DNA from: Solirubrobacteraceae bacterium
GTDB taxonomy: Bacteria > Actinomycetota > Thermoleophilia > Solirubrobacterales > Solirubrobacteraceae
Length of the DNA: 11,435 bases
Assembly (NCBI GenBank): GCA_030038955.1
Contig: JASHQV010000422.1
Location: 1-11,435 of the forward strand
Direction of reading: 5' to 3'
The stretch's first letter is position 1, and the number at the start of each line of letters is the position of its first letter. Below are positions 1-7,423 of this stretch, in pieces. Position numbers and translations under genes: made by a program. The notes under the pieces are model-generated. The model was not told where the DNA came from. It worked only from the letters and a program-made list of their open reading frames with translations, and ran no database searches.

Positions 1-86
1 GCGGCGGCGGCGATCCCGGCCAGCACCGCGATCGCGGCCAGCCATCGCCGCGCCCACCTCGGCAATGCCGCGCGTCCGGCGGTCAC
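1..86 (-). CDS. Partial exported or membrane protein, 5' end only
   Basis: Read on the minus strand from a GTG at 86, the frame stays open to the left edge and gives about 28 residues. The N-terminus is basic (TAGRALPRWARRW) and is followed by an Ala/Leu/Ile/Val-rich hydrophobic stretch (LAAIAVLAGIAAA). That is the layout of a signal peptide or a first membrane helix. The nearby ATG at 94 in another frame hits a stop after three codons, so GTG 86 is the better start, although no clear ribosome binding site precedes it. The gene body lies outside the window, so no function can be assigned. It runs in the same direction as the small secreted protein at 184-660, with about 97 bp between them. 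Confidence 0.4.
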   Translation of the reverse strand, partial: MTAGRAALPRWARRWLAAIAVLAGIAAA

Positions 87-183
87 GCTGCCATTGTGGC
101 TGAACGAACGGTCGCAGTGGAAAAGCGAGCGACCGCCACGAGCAGCCACCGTCAGCTGGTCCGCAGAGCTGGCCCGCAATCCC

Positions 184-660
184 TCAAGACAGGTGCAGGA
201 GCTGGCCGCCGGTCTCGAACTGCGTGATCGCCTTGCCGATCTCGCGTTGCTCGGCCTTGACGTCGTTGCGGGCGGTCACGCCGTGACCGGCGCGAGCCGC
301 TCGGGCGCTGTTGCGCGCGTCGGCGGTAGCTGTCAACGCGTTGCGCAGCGCTTCGAGCACATCGGTCCGCCCGCGGCGGCCGTTGCGCGATGACGCCTTC
401 TGGTGCTCGAGCGCGTGCGACGCATCGGTCAGCTCGGTCCGGATGCCGGAGAGCTTCCGCAGCGTCCTTGGCGCAACGCTCCGACTCGGGGCCGAGAAGG
501 TCGACAGGTAGCCGATGTCGACCGTCAACTTCTGCTCGTACGGCTTCATCACGCGCCTGATGCTGGCGTCGCTGGCGCCCGCGAGGGGTGGCGCAACGAG
601 CAGCGCGGCGCAGATCAGCAGGAGCAGAGCAAGGATTGGACGTGTGAGCTTGATGGACAT
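184..660 (-). CDS. Small secreted helical protein of unknown function
   Basis: The gene encodes 158 residues. Residues 1-29 look like a Sec signal peptide: Lys4/Arg7, a hydrophobic core from about 9 to 22, and an Ala-Gly-Ala site at 27-29 before Ser30. Cys17 lies within the core and does not form a lipobox. The mature part, about 129 residues, is rich in Ala, Arg, Glu, Lys and Leu, with charged heptad-like stretches (for example around the TELTDASHALEHQKA segment), and looks mostly alpha-helical. I recognise no domain or catalytic motif. The ATG at 660 gives a complete signal peptide, so it is preferred; overlapping longer minus-strand frames are Arg/Pro/Ser-rich shadows. It is divergent from the lipoprotein gene at 793, sharing a 132-bp intergenic region. 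An envelope or periplasm-facing role is likely; anything beyond that is open. Confidence 0.65.
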   Translation of the reverse strand: MSIKLTRPILALLLLICAALLVAPPLAGASDASIRRVMKPYEQKLTVDIGYLSTFSAPSRSVAPRTLRKLSGIRTELTDASHALEHQKASSRNGRRGRTDVLEALRNALTATADARNSARAARAGHGVTARNDVKAEQREIGKAITQFETGGQLLHLS

Positions 661-776
661 GACGTGAGCTTGGTCGGATCGGCGGCGAACGGCATCGGGG
701 GCTAGCCCGGAGCCTGAACCGGGGAAAGCCCGAAACCATCACCGGGGGAGCAACCGATAGACGACAAGCGCCGGCC

Positions 777-796
777 ACATAGCTTTGGAGCTATGT
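777..796 (+). promoter_or_regulatory. Perfect inverted repeat spanning the lipoprotein start codon
   Basis: An 8-bp arm (ACATAGCT) at 777-784 is followed by a 4-nt loop (TTGG) and the exact reverse complement (AGCTATGT) at 789-796. The ATG of the 793 gene lies inside the right arm, and the only Shine-Dalgarno-like bases (GGAG, 787-790) sit in the loop and arm, too close to the ATG to be an ideal site. It could be an RNA hairpin that masks the start, a repressor operator, or a chance overlap with a -10-like element (CATAGC, 778-783) of a nearly leaderless transcript. Confidence 0.4.
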
Positions 797-1305
797 CCGA
801 CCGAGCTGCAGCCAAGCGCGGCGTCGTCGCGGCCGTAGGCGTCGTCGTTCTCGCCCTGACCGTGACCGCCTGCGGCGGCTCGAGTCGGAAGTCGCCCGCG
901 GGGCGCACCGCAGCGGCGACCACGACCCAGACGACGACCATGACTCAGACGACGACGGCGACCACGACGACCAGCACGACGCCGACGTACACGCCGCCGG
1001 TCCATGTGGTGCTCACCGCTCCCAACCACGCGCCGGTCGTCAACGCCAACTGGAGCTACACGGTCACCGTCACCGACGCGAACGGCCGCAAGCTGAGCGG
1101 CACCGAGACCACCGAGTATCTGTACAACGGCGTCGTCGTCGGCACCGAGAAGCCGGAGAACGTCCCCTTCGCAAACGGCATCTACCGCGACACGATCCAG
1201 TTCCCGCCGGCCGCAACCGGTTACCCGCTGGCCGTGCGCGCGGTGGTGCACACCAGCATCGGCACGGGTCACGCCGACTGGACCGTCAAGGTCAAGCAGG
1301 CGTAG
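793..1305 (+). CDS. Putative lipoprotein with Thr-rich linker and a beta-sandwich-like domain
   Basis: The product has 170 residues. Residues 1-27 form a lipoprotein signal peptide: basic residues at 4, 8 and 9, a Val/Ala/Leu-rich core, and the lipobox V-T-A-C ending at Cys27, the predicted lipidated residue. Residues 43-68 are almost all Thr with a few Gln, Ser, Ala and Pro, which should act as an extended cell-wall-spanning linker. Residues 70-170 have alternating hydrophobic and polar residues, with short strands such as WSYTVTVTDANG and ADWTVKVKQA. This suggests an Ig-like or other beta-sandwich fold exposed outside the membrane. I cannot name the family and there is no enzymatic motif. 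The start is fixed by the signal peptide. It is transcribed away from the secreted protein at 184-660 and lies 74 bp before the deacetylase gene. Surface attachment or a structural role is inference. Confidence 0.75.
   Translation: MSDRAAAKRGVVAAVGVVVLALTVTACGGSSRKSPAGRTAAATTTQTTTMTQTTTATTTTSTTPTYTPPVHVVLTAPNHAPVVNANWSYTVTVTDANGRKLSGTETTEYLYNGVVVGTEKPENVPFANGIYRDTIQFPPAATGYPLAVRAVVHTSIGTGHADWTVKVKQA
919..996 (+). repeat. Degenerate ACG/ACC triplet repeat encoding the Thr-rich linker
   Basis: The stretch is dominated by ACG and ACC codons with interspersed CAG and GCG. It encodes residues 43-68 of the lipoprotein. It is low-complexity coding sequence rather than an intergenic repeat, and its length may vary between strains through slippage. 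Confidence 0.6.
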
Positions 1306-1379
1306 CGCCGCATCGGCAACGCCCGCAACGCTGCGTGGACCGATAGATACGGCAAGGCGAGCAGGCGTGGTTCGCTACG

Positions 1380-2303
1380 GTGGACACTCGAGCGATGGCC
1401 ACCGCGCCCAATTCATCGGTCGTCCGACTGGCCGAGCGAACGCTGCTGCTGAGCGTCGACTTCGAGGACTGGCACCAGCTCGTCCGCCGCCGCGCTGGCG
1501 ATCCGGGCTGGGCGCAGCCCGGGCCGGCCTTGGCGCGGCAGACGGATGTGACGCTGTCGCTGCTGGACTCGCTCGGTGTCCGCTGCACGTTCTTCGTGCT
1601 CGGGATGTCCGGCCGCTCCCATCCTGAGCTGGTCCGCACGATCGCCGCCGCCGGCCACGAGATCGCATGCCACGGCGATCAACACCTGCCGGTGCACGTG
1701 CAGACGGCCGATGAGTTCGCCGCCGACCTCGGCGCGGCGCGCTCCACGATCGAGCAGATCACGGGCGTGCAGCCGGTCGGCTACCGGGCACCGGCGTTCT
1801 CGATCCTCCGGGCGCAAGCTCCCTGGGCCTATCCGGCGCTCGTCCGGGAGGGCTTTGCCTATGACGCGAGCGAGTGCGACTCATTCGTGATCCGGGATCG
1901 CATCGCACCGGCCACGGTCAGCCCGCACCCGATCGCAGGCAGCGACCTGTGGGAGTACCCGGTCGCCGTGTGGCGGGCCGGGCGCCTGCGGCTGCCGGTC
2001 GGCGGCGCCTCGTACTGGAGCTTCACGCCGACGCCGATCGTCCTGCGCGGTTTGCGGCAGGTCGGCGCGGGTGGCGGCCTTTACCTGCACCCGCACGAGC
2101 TCGACTCCCAGCCGCTGCGGCCGATGCTTGGCACGGGCGTGACGGTCGCCCGCCGTCGCCAAGCCTGGCTGCGCACGGGGCGGCGCAACGTCGCCCGCCT
2201 GCGTGCCGCCGATACGCTGCGGGCGATCGCCGCAGAGCACCGACTGATCACCTATGGAGAGGCCCATGCCCAGCTCAGCACCCGCGTCCCAGCGCGTACG
2301 TAA
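1380..2303 (+). CDS. NodB-type polysaccharide deacetylase family protein (with DUF3473-like C-terminal part)
   Basis: The product has 307 residues and the NodB carbohydrate-esterase 4 layout. Visible motifs are S-V-D-F-E-D-W at 25-31 (catalytic/metal Asp27 and Asp30), the metal-binding His98-x3-His102 in CHGDQH, a Y-R-A-P motif at 135-138, and L-H-P-H-E at 236-240, typical of deacetylases in exopolysaccharide loci that carry a DUF3473 tail. Such enzymes remove N-acetyl groups from polysaccharide or peptidoglycan sugars, using a divalent metal. No signal peptide is visible, so the protein is probably cytoplasmic and acts on a precursor, or is exported in another way. The start is uncertain: GTG 1380 and ATG 1395 are both possible, and neither has a strong Shine-Dalgarno. 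The downstream methyltransferase start lies inside this gene. A cell-surface glycan role fits the neighbouring exported proteins. Confidence 0.85.
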   Translation: MDTRAMATAPNSSVVRLAERTLLLSVDFEDWHQLVRRRAGDPGWAQPGPALARQTDVTLSLLDSLGVRCTFFVLGMSGRSHPELVRTIAAAGHEIACHGDQHLPVHVQTADEFAADLGAARSTIEQITGVQPVGYRAPAFSILRAQAPWAYPALVREGFAYDASECDSFVIRDRIAPATVSPHPIAGSDLWEYPVAVWRAGRLRLPVGGASYWSFTPTPIVLRGLRQVGAGGGLYLHPHELDSQPLRPMLGTGVTVARRRQAWLRTGRRNVARLRAADTLRAIAAEHRLITYGEAHAQLSTRVPART

Positions 2304-2940
2304 GCGGTTCACCACCGGCGCGCAGCGCTTCGACGACCTCTACGAGGACGAGCGGCTCGATGTCCGCCTGCTGCGCCCTGGCCTGTTGCGCCGGCGCCAG
2401 CTGGCGGTTGACACCGTCACCTCCTATCGGGAGCCGCGGGTCCTCGACGTCGGCTGCGGGTCCGGCCGGATCGGCGAACTGGCGCTCGAGGCCGGGGCAT
2501 CTCACTATCTCGGCATCGACTTCGCCGCGCCGATGATCGAGCTGGCCCGGGAGCGGCTCGCTGGCTTCTCGGACCGGACCGAGCTGATCCTGGATGACTT
2601 CCTCCAGACGCAGATCGAAGGGACATTCGACATCGTCCTCGCCCTCGGCCTGTTCGACTACCTGCCGGAGCCCGCGCCGTTTGTTGCTCGGATGTTCGAG
2701 CTGTGCGCTGCAAGCGGGTGCGTCGTCGCCTCGTTTCCCGCCTGGTCGGCGATCAAGGGCCCCGTGCGCAAGCTCCGCTACGAGTGGATCGGCCACTGCC
2801 CGATCTTCAACTACACCCGCCCACAGCTCGAGCGCCTGTTCGGCGAGCGGGGGTTCGCGCCCGTGGAGATCCAGGCGCCCGGGCGAAGTGGCTTCCTGCT
2901 GCGAGCCTGGCGCAGCTCCGGCGCTGACACGCCGGCATGA
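2266..2940 (+). CDS. Class I SAM-dependent methyltransferase
   Basis: From ATG 2266 the product has 224 residues. Motif I of Rossmann methyltransferases is clear (VLDVGCGSG, residues 59-67), and the acidic ribose-binding residue follows in YLGIDFA (Asp85). A motif III-like segment reads FDIVLALGLFDYL. The C-terminal part (FNYTRPQLERLF...) resembles small-molecule methyltransferases, but the acceptor cannot be deduced. A start at 2254 is possible, but GGAGAGG at 2256-2262 lies just before ATG 2266 with good spacing, so 2266 is preferred. The gene then overlaps the deacetylase by 38 bp, which suggests translational coupling and a shared pathway, plausibly glycan or lipid tailoring. No transcription terminator separates the two genes. 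Confidence 0.8.
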   Translation: MPSSAPASQRVRKRFTTGAQRFDDLYEDERLDVRLLRPGLLRRRQLAVDTVTSYREPRVLDVGCGSGRIGELALEAGASHYLGIDFAAPMIELARERLAGFSDRTELILDDFLQTQIEGTFDIVLALGLFDYLPEPAPFVARMFELCAASGCVVASFPAWSAIKGPVRKLRYEWIGHCPIFNYTRPQLERLFGERGFAPVEIQAPGRSGFLLRAWRSSGADTPA

Positions 2941-3034
2941 CACCAGGTCTTCGCGTCCAATAGCTCGGGCTGGGAAGACGAGGTGCTGCTCGTGGACTCC
3001 ATCCTGACCGAGTGCGTCCGGTCGCGACGAAACG

Positions 3035-3064
3035 GTCAAGCGTGGCGGGGCCACCAACCTTGAC
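3035..3064 (+). terminator. Stem-loop, possible terminator after the methyltransferase gene
   Basis: GTCAAG (3035-3040) pairs with CTTGAC (3059-3064), and inside it GTGGC (3042-3046) pairs with GCCAC (3050-3054) around a GGG loop. The hairpin sits about 95 bp after the methyltransferase stop. No T-run follows, so intrinsic termination is not certain; it might instead be an RNA-stabilising or incidental structure. Confidence 0.35.
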
Positions 3065-3347
3065 GACGCGCGGGGCAACGCCTGATCGCTTTTCATCCAG
3101 GCAAGAGCCTCACAGCCACTCGCGCGTGCACGCTACCTCGGCCAAGTGGCCGACGTGACACTGCAGACACTGCGTCGAGTCAGCATTGATTCCACGGCAC
3201 GGCCACGGTTACGGCCGTCTGTGAGAAACGGATATCGACACACCGCCCGGCGAACGCCACGGGGGGAGATCCAATGCGCTCATCGCGTCTGTTTCGCACG
3301 CCCGTTCACCTTCACCGGACCGCGGCATCAATCGGGGCCCGTCAAAC

Positions 3348-3402
3348 GATGTATATGATCCGTCCAGATCATCTATAAAATAAACGGTTGTGATATATGA
3401 TT
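3348..3402 (+). promoter_or_regulatory. AT-rich promoter/operator island upstream of the decarboxylase operon
   Basis: This is the most AT-rich stretch near the operon. TATATGAT occurs at 3352-3359 and again at 3394-3401; each contains TATGAT, one base off the -10 consensus TATAAT. A perfect TGATC-N6-GATCA dyad (3356-3371) lies between them. The 11-mer GTATATGATCC at 3351-3361 recurs exactly at 7778-7788, before the dioxygenase gene. It is either a pair of -10 boxes or a regulator-binding site of GntR/TetR size. No good -35 hexamer is visible. A transcript from here would have a leader of roughly 80-120 nt. Confidence 0.5.
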
Positions 3403-3485
3403 GTGTGCGCGACGGAGCGACGAAGAGCATGTTGGCCGAACCATGATTATCTGCTGGCGCCGTGGCTGCCCGTGATGGCAGCGGG

Positions 3486-5069
3486 ATGATGCCGACGGTC
3501 GGCGAGATCTGCATCGACCTGCTCGAGCAATACGGCGTAGACACCGTCTTCGGGATCCCGGGCGTCCACACGCTGGAGTTCTATCGGGGCCTTAGCGGGT
3601 CGTCGATCCGCCACATCTCGACCGCGCACGAACAGGGCGCTACGTTCGGCGCCGATGGCTACAGCCGGATCGCCGGGCGTCCGGGAGTCTGCATCCTGAT
3701 CAGTGGACCCGGTCTCACGAACGCCGCGACCGGGATCGCCAACGCGTTTCACGACTCGCGGCCGCTGCTTGTGCTGTCGGGTGCGCGCCGCAGCGACGAG
3801 CCACCGGGCGCGGGCACACTTCACGACCTCCCCGACCAGCGGCAGCTGATGGGATCGATCACCGCCGAGAGCATGCTGATCGAGGATCCGGTCCAGCTGC
3901 CGGCAGCGTTTGACCGAGCCTGGGAGGTATTCGACTGCGCACGTCCGCGCCCGGTCCACATCGCCGTGCCGATCGACGTGCTCGCGAGTCCGGCGGAGCC
4001 CACGTCCCCAATCCGGGGCTCGAACGGCCGCCCGGTACCGTCGCCCGCCGCGGTCGAGGCCGCGGCCACGATGCTACGAGCAGCCACGAAGCCGGTGTTG
4101 CTCCTCGGAGGTGGCGCGGTGGACGCCGGGCAGGCAGCCACCAGCCTCGCGGAGCTGATCGGCGCGCCGATCTTGACGACCGTCAATGGCAAAGGGACCG
4201 GGCCGACCGATCATCTGCTCACCGTCGGCGCGCGGTTGGCGTCCACTTCGGTGATCAGCGCGGTGGAGGACGCCGACGTCGTCGTGGCCGTGGGAACCGA
4301 GTTCTCGGAGACCGATTATTTCTTCGCCGGGCGGTGCCCGAAGTTGAGCGGCTCGCTGATCCGGATCGATATCGATCCGGATCAGCTCGAAGCGACTGGG
4401 CTGGCTGCTGCCGTCAACCTGCTAGGCGATGCCAACGAGGCACTCCGTTCGCTGTGCTCCGCGATTGGCACGGCCGTGCCGGCAGCGGCCGACGGGTCGG
4501 CGCGCGCCGATGCGCTCCGCGCCGCGTTTGAGTGGTGGCCTGAGGCGCATCCGATGCTGCCCGCGCTCGAAGCAATCGCAACCGCGCTGCCGCGACACGC
4601 GATCGTCGCCGCGGACTCGAACCAGCTTGCGAACGTCGCCAATCACTATCTCGACGCCGGCGGGCCAAGGTCCTACATGGCTCCGATCGGATTCGGAACC
4701 CTCGGCCCTGCGTTGCCGATGGCGATCGGGGCACAGATTGCGGCGTCCAACCGGCCGGTGCTGTGCATCATGGGGGATGGCGCTCTGCTGTTCACCCTCG
4801 GCGAGCTGGTTACCGCCGCCCGGTATCAGCTCCCGATCGCGATCCTCGTCTGGCAGAACCATGGCTACCAGGAGATCCGGGACCACATGGACGCAGCGCG
4901 GATCCCCCGCATCGGGACCGACACGACGGCGGCCGACTATCTTCAGCTGGCCGAGGGTTGCGGGTGCGGTGCCGTGGCGGTAACGACCGCCGAGCTGGGC
5001 GATGCCCTGCAGACGGCATGGTCAGCGAACAGGCCGACGCTGATCGAGCTTGAGGCGCCAGCCAGATGA
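3486..5069 (+). CDS. ThDP-dependent 2-oxoacid decarboxylase-like enzyme (acetolactate synthase/AruI superfamily)
   Basis: The product has about 527 residues in the three-domain ThDP layout: an N-terminal pyrimidine-binding domain (1-165), a central domain (190-325) and a C-terminal pyrophosphate-binding domain (about 355-527). The catalytic Glu of HEQGA is residue 49. The ThDP motif starts G-D-G at 430-432 and ends at Asn458. The N-terminal wording (GVDTVFGIPGVHTLE, and LHDLPDQR further on) is what I know from proteins annotated as 5-guanidino-2-oxopentanoate decarboxylase (AruI-like). The fold also includes acetolactate synthase and benzoylformate decarboxylase, so the substrate is unproven. 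The expected reaction is a 2-oxoacid going to an aldehyde plus CO2. An aldehyde dehydrogenase gene follows 25 bp later, which fits. The longest frame begins at GTG 3462, but family N-termini start just before TVGE, so ATG 3486 (or 3489) is preferred. No Shine-Dalgarno decides it. Confidence 0.85.
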   Translation: MMPTVGEICIDLLEQYGVDTVFGIPGVHTLEFYRGLSGSSIRHISTAHEQGATFGADGYSRIAGRPGVCILISGPGLTNAATGIANAFHDSRPLLVLSGARRSDEPPGAGTLHDLPDQRQLMGSITAESMLIEDPVQLPAAFDRAWEVFDCARPRPVHIAVPIDVLASPAEPTSPIRGSNGRPVPSPAAVEAAATMLRAATKPVLLLGGGAVDAGQAATSLAELIGAPILTTVNGKGTGPTDHLLTVGARLASTSVISAVEDADVVVAVGTEFSETDYFFAGRCPKLSGSLIRIDIDPDQLEATGLAAAVNLLGDANEALRSLCSAIGTAVPAAADGSARADALRAAFEWWPEAHPMLPALEAIATALPRHAIVAADSNQLANVANHYLDAGGPRSYMAPIGFGTLGPALPMAIGAQIAASNRPVLCIMGDGALLFTLGELVTAARYQLPIAILVWQNHGYQEIRDHMDAARIPRIGTDTTAADYLQLAEGCGCGAVAVTTAELGDALQTAWSANRPTLIELEAPAR

Positions 5070-5076
5070 CGAGGAC

Positions 5077-5084
5077 AAGGAGAG
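5077..5084 (+). promoter_or_regulatory. Strong ribosome binding site that sets the ALDH start
   Basis: AAGGAGAG lies between the decarboxylase stop (5069) and the ALDH gene. It rules out the longer TTG start at 5050. In-frame candidates downstream are a rare CTG at 5089 (6 nt after AAGGAG) and GTG at 5095 (12 nt after it). GTG is chosen because CTG starts are rare. Confidence 0.6.
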
Positions 5085-5094
5085 CACGCTGTCA

Positions 5095-6588
5095 GTGAGT
5101 GCGGGTCCCCAGAAGTTGCTCCCAACGTTGCTGGATGGAGCCGCGAAGCGGTTGCTGATCGGCGGCGAGTGGCTTCCGGCGGCATCTGGAAGGACGTTTG
5201 CGACTATCAATCCGTCGACTGGCGAGGTGCTCGCACAGCTTGCCGAGGGCGATCGGGCGGATATCGACAGAGCCGTGGACGCCGCGCGGCGCGCAGCCGA
5301 GGGTCCGTGGAAGCGATTCAAACCTGCGCAGCGTCAGAACGTGCTGCTCGCGCTTGCCGAGCTCGTGCTCGAGCACTACGAGGAGCTGCGTCTACTCGAC
5401 ATCGTCGAGATGGGCGCTCCGATCAGCCCCGGCCTCAATGCCGGTGCCGAGGAGGCCGCCGAGACGCTCCGCTATTACGCGGGCTGGGCGACGAAGATCC
5501 ACGGCGAGACGGTGACTCCCTCGATTCCCGATGCGTTCTTCGCATACACGCTGAAGCAGCCGGTGGGTGTTGTCGGCGCGATCGTGCCGTGGAACGCGCC
5601 GCTCTCGGCAGCGATCGAGAAGATCGCGCCCGTGCTCGCGACCGGCTGCACGATGGTGCTCAAGCCTGCCGAGGAGGCATCGCTCAGCCCGTTGCGGATC
5701 GGTGAGCTGATTGCCAAGCTCGACCTGCCGCCGGGCGTCGTCAACATCGTCACCGGCTATGGCGAGACCGCGGGTGTCGCGTTGACCGAGCACCTCGGCG
5801 TGGACAAGATCGCGTTCACGGGCTCGTCGGTCACCGGCCAGCAGATCGTCCGAGCAGCAGCCGGCAACCTCAAGCGCGTATCGCTTGAGTTGGGCGGCAA
5901 GTCTCCCGACATCATTCTCGCCGACGCGGATCTCGAGGAGGCAGTCGCTGGCGCCGGCATGGGCGTGTTCTGGAACAGCGGGCAGGTCTGCTGTGCGGGC
6001 ACGCGCCTGTTCGTCGAGCGAGCGGTCCACGACGAATTCGTCGATCGTCTCGCGGAGCTCGCGCGCTCGCTGAGGGTCGGCGACAGCATGGATCCGGACA
6101 CTGAGATCGGGCCGATCATCTCCGAGCAGCAGCTACGTCGCGTGACGGGATATCTCGAGAGCGGCTGCCAGCAGGGAGCGCGCGCCGTGGCCGGGGGCAC
6201 ACGCCTGACCGACGGGGTACTTGCCAACGGCTTCTTCGTCGCGCCGACGGTGTTCGCCGACGTCGAGGACAAGATGCTGATCGCCCGCGACGAGATCTTC
6301 GGGCCGGTCGCATCGGTGCTCGCGTTCGACACGATCGACGAGGTCATCCACCGGGCGAACGACACCGACTTCGGTCTCGGCGGTGGCGTGTGGACTCACG
6401 ACATCGGCAAGGCGCACCGCTTGGCTGAGGAGATCCGGACCGGGATCGTCTGGATCAACACCTACAACCAGTTCGATCCGGCGATGCCGTTCGGGGGTTG
6501 CAAGATGAGCGGATGGGGACGTGAGATGAGCATCCACTCGCTCGACGAATACTTGAACGTCAAGGCGGTCTGGGTGCGAACCGGATGA
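5095..6588 (+). CDS. NAD(P)-dependent aldehyde dehydrogenase
   Basis: The product has 497 residues, the normal length for the ALDH superfamily. Catalytic residues are all visible: Asn167 in PWNAP, the general base Glu265 in LELGGK, and the nucleophile Cys299 in GQVCCAG. The nucleotide-binding FTGSSVTG segment and the EIFGPV and PFGG motifs are also present. It oxidises an aldehyde to the acid with NAD(P)+ in the cytoplasm. The overall wording resembles betaine-aldehyde/phenylacetaldehyde dehydrogenases more than 2-hydroxymuconate-semialdehyde dehydrogenases, but this is an impression from memory and not a proof. The gene lies 25 bp after the decarboxylase, whose aldehyde product is the obvious substrate. 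A second option is the semialdehyde made by the downstream extradiol dioxygenase. No truncation or missing key residue is seen. Confidence 0.92.
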   Translation: MSAGPQKLLPTLLDGAAKRLLIGGEWLPAASGRTFATINPSTGEVLAQLAEGDRADIDRAVDAARRAAEGPWKRFKPAQRQNVLLALAELVLEHYEELRLLDIVEMGAPISPGLNAGAEEAAETLRYYAGWATKIHGETVTPSIPDAFFAYTLKQPVGVVGAIVPWNAPLSAAIEKIAPVLATGCTMVLKPAEEASLSPLRIGELIAKLDLPPGVVNIVTGYGETAGVALTEHLGVDKIAFTGSSVTGQQIVRAAAGNLKRVSLELGGKSPDIILADADLEEAVAGAGMGVFWNSGQVCCAGTRLFVERAVHDEFVDRLAELARSLRVGDSMDPDTEIGPIISEQQLRRVTGYLESGCQQGARAVAGGTRLTDGVLANGFFVAPTVFADVEDKMLIARDEIFGPVASVLAFDTIDEVIHRANDTDFGLGGGVWTHDIGKAHRLAEEIRTGIVWINTYNQFDPAMPFGGCKMSGWGREMSIHSLDEYLNVKAVWVRTG

Positions 6589-6610
6589 CGACGACCGATC
6601 GGAGGAGAGG

Positions 6611-7423
6611 ATGACACTGCCCCTTGCGGCCGCAAGCTACGGATTCGTCTACTACCGCACGCTCGAGGACTCGCTGAACGCGATCGCGGAGCTCGGCTTC
6701 GACCTAGTCGAGATTGCGGCCCCGCCACAGCATCTTGATCTCTCCGACGTAAGGGCTGCTGAACGGCGAGCGATCAAGCGGGCGCTCGACCGCTACGGGC
6801 TCAAGTGCGTAGCCACGAATCCCGTCGAGATGAACCCGATCAGCCCGATCATCAACCACTGGGAGACGGCCCACCGCCATTACCGGGCCGCGATCGAGCT
6901 CGCCTCCGACCTCGAGGCACCGAATGTCGTGATGGTCAGCGGGCGCGCGAATCCGCTCGCGCCGATGCCCGACGAGCAGACCAAGGCGCTGCTGCGCAGG
7001 CGGCTGGAACAGCTGCTGCCGCTCGCCCAACGCCTGGGGATCACGCTCGCGCTCGAGACAGTGCCGTACGGCTTCCTCCAATCATCGGCCGAGGTCGCTG
7101 CGATGGTCCGTGAGTTCGATGTCCCGGAGCTCGGGATGACACTCGACTGCGCGAACGTTTACTGGGCCGGTGGCGATCCCGTTGCCGATCTGCGCGAGCT
7201 CGCGCCGATGGTCGATGTCGTGCATATCAGCGATGCCAGCCGCGAGCAGTGGGCGCACACCCAGATCGGCCGAGGAGAGATCGACTTCGGAGGAGTCGCC
7301 CAGGCGCTACGCGATACCGGCTACGCCGGCCCGACGGTCTATGAGCTGGTCGACGGAGAGGACCCGGAACCGAGGCTGCGTGCCGATTGGGCGCAGCTCG
7401 CCGAGTGGGGCTGGGGCAGGTGA
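6611..7423 (+). CDS. Xylose-isomerase-like TIM-barrel protein (sugar phosphate isomerase/epimerase family)
   Basis: The product has 270 residues, typical of the AP-endonuclease-2/xylose-isomerase-like TIM-barrel family. The metal ligands expected at barrel strand ends are present: Glu149 (LALETVP), Asp179 (LDCANVY), His205 (VHISDAS) and Glu245 (YELVDGE). The family includes hydroxypyruvate isomerase, inosose dehydratase, sugar epimerases and 3-dehydroshikimate dehydratase (AsbF/QuiC-like, which makes protocatechuate). The residues seen do not tell these apart. A purine-rich GGAGGAGAGG directly before the ATG (6601-6610) gives an excellent ribosome binding site, and the gap to the ALDH stop is 22 bp, so it is co-transcribed with the decarboxylase and ALDH. 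A dehydratase or isomerase step in the same pathway is likely. Link to the ring-cleavage dioxygenase is inference. Confidence 0.85.
   Translation: MTLPLAAASYGFVYYRTLEDSLNAIAELGFDLVEIAAPPQHLDLSDVRAAERRAIKRALDRYGLKCVATNPVEMNPISPIINHWETAHRHYRAAIELASDLEAPNVVMVSGRANPLAPMPDEQTKALLRRRLEQLLPLAQRLGITLALETVPYGFLQSSAEVAAMVREFDVPELGMTLDCANVYWAGGDPVADLRELAPMVDVVHISDASREQWAHTQIGRGEIDFGGVAQALRDTGYAGPTVYELVDGEDPEPRLRADWAQLAEWGWGR

Larger units (their letters stand above)
2941..3485. other. Gene-poor gap between the envelope block and the catabolic block
   Basis: No convincing complete gene is present. From 2941 to about 3024 the frame directly after the methyltransferase stop stays open for 40 codons, and its first 28 codons have about 90% G/C at third position (residues such as SGWEDEVLLVDSIL), which may be a coding scrap. 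A hairpin lies at 3035-3064, and a tandem 9-bp near-repeat (GACACTGC then A/G) at 3157-3174. An inverted repeat ACGGCC/GGCCGT lies at 3199-3218. An AT-rich promoter island lies at 3348-3402. Two tiny overlapping reading frames (3429-3446 and 3443-3475) precede the decarboxylase start. Confidence 0.5.

Noticed and set aside
644..672. Direct repeat GTGAGCTTG at 644-652 and 664-672
   Set aside because: It is a single short repeat, partly within the start of the secreted protein gene, with no supporting structure.
152..778. Minus-strand open frame of 208 codons over the small secreted protein
   Set aside because: It is full of Arg, Pro and Ser with no signal peptide, and the 158-codon frame in the same region has a proper signal peptide.
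2275..3096. Minus-strand open frame of 273 codons over the methyltransferase
   Set aside because: The plus strand has a clear SAM-binding motif; the minus frame has no recognisable domain and is a shadow.
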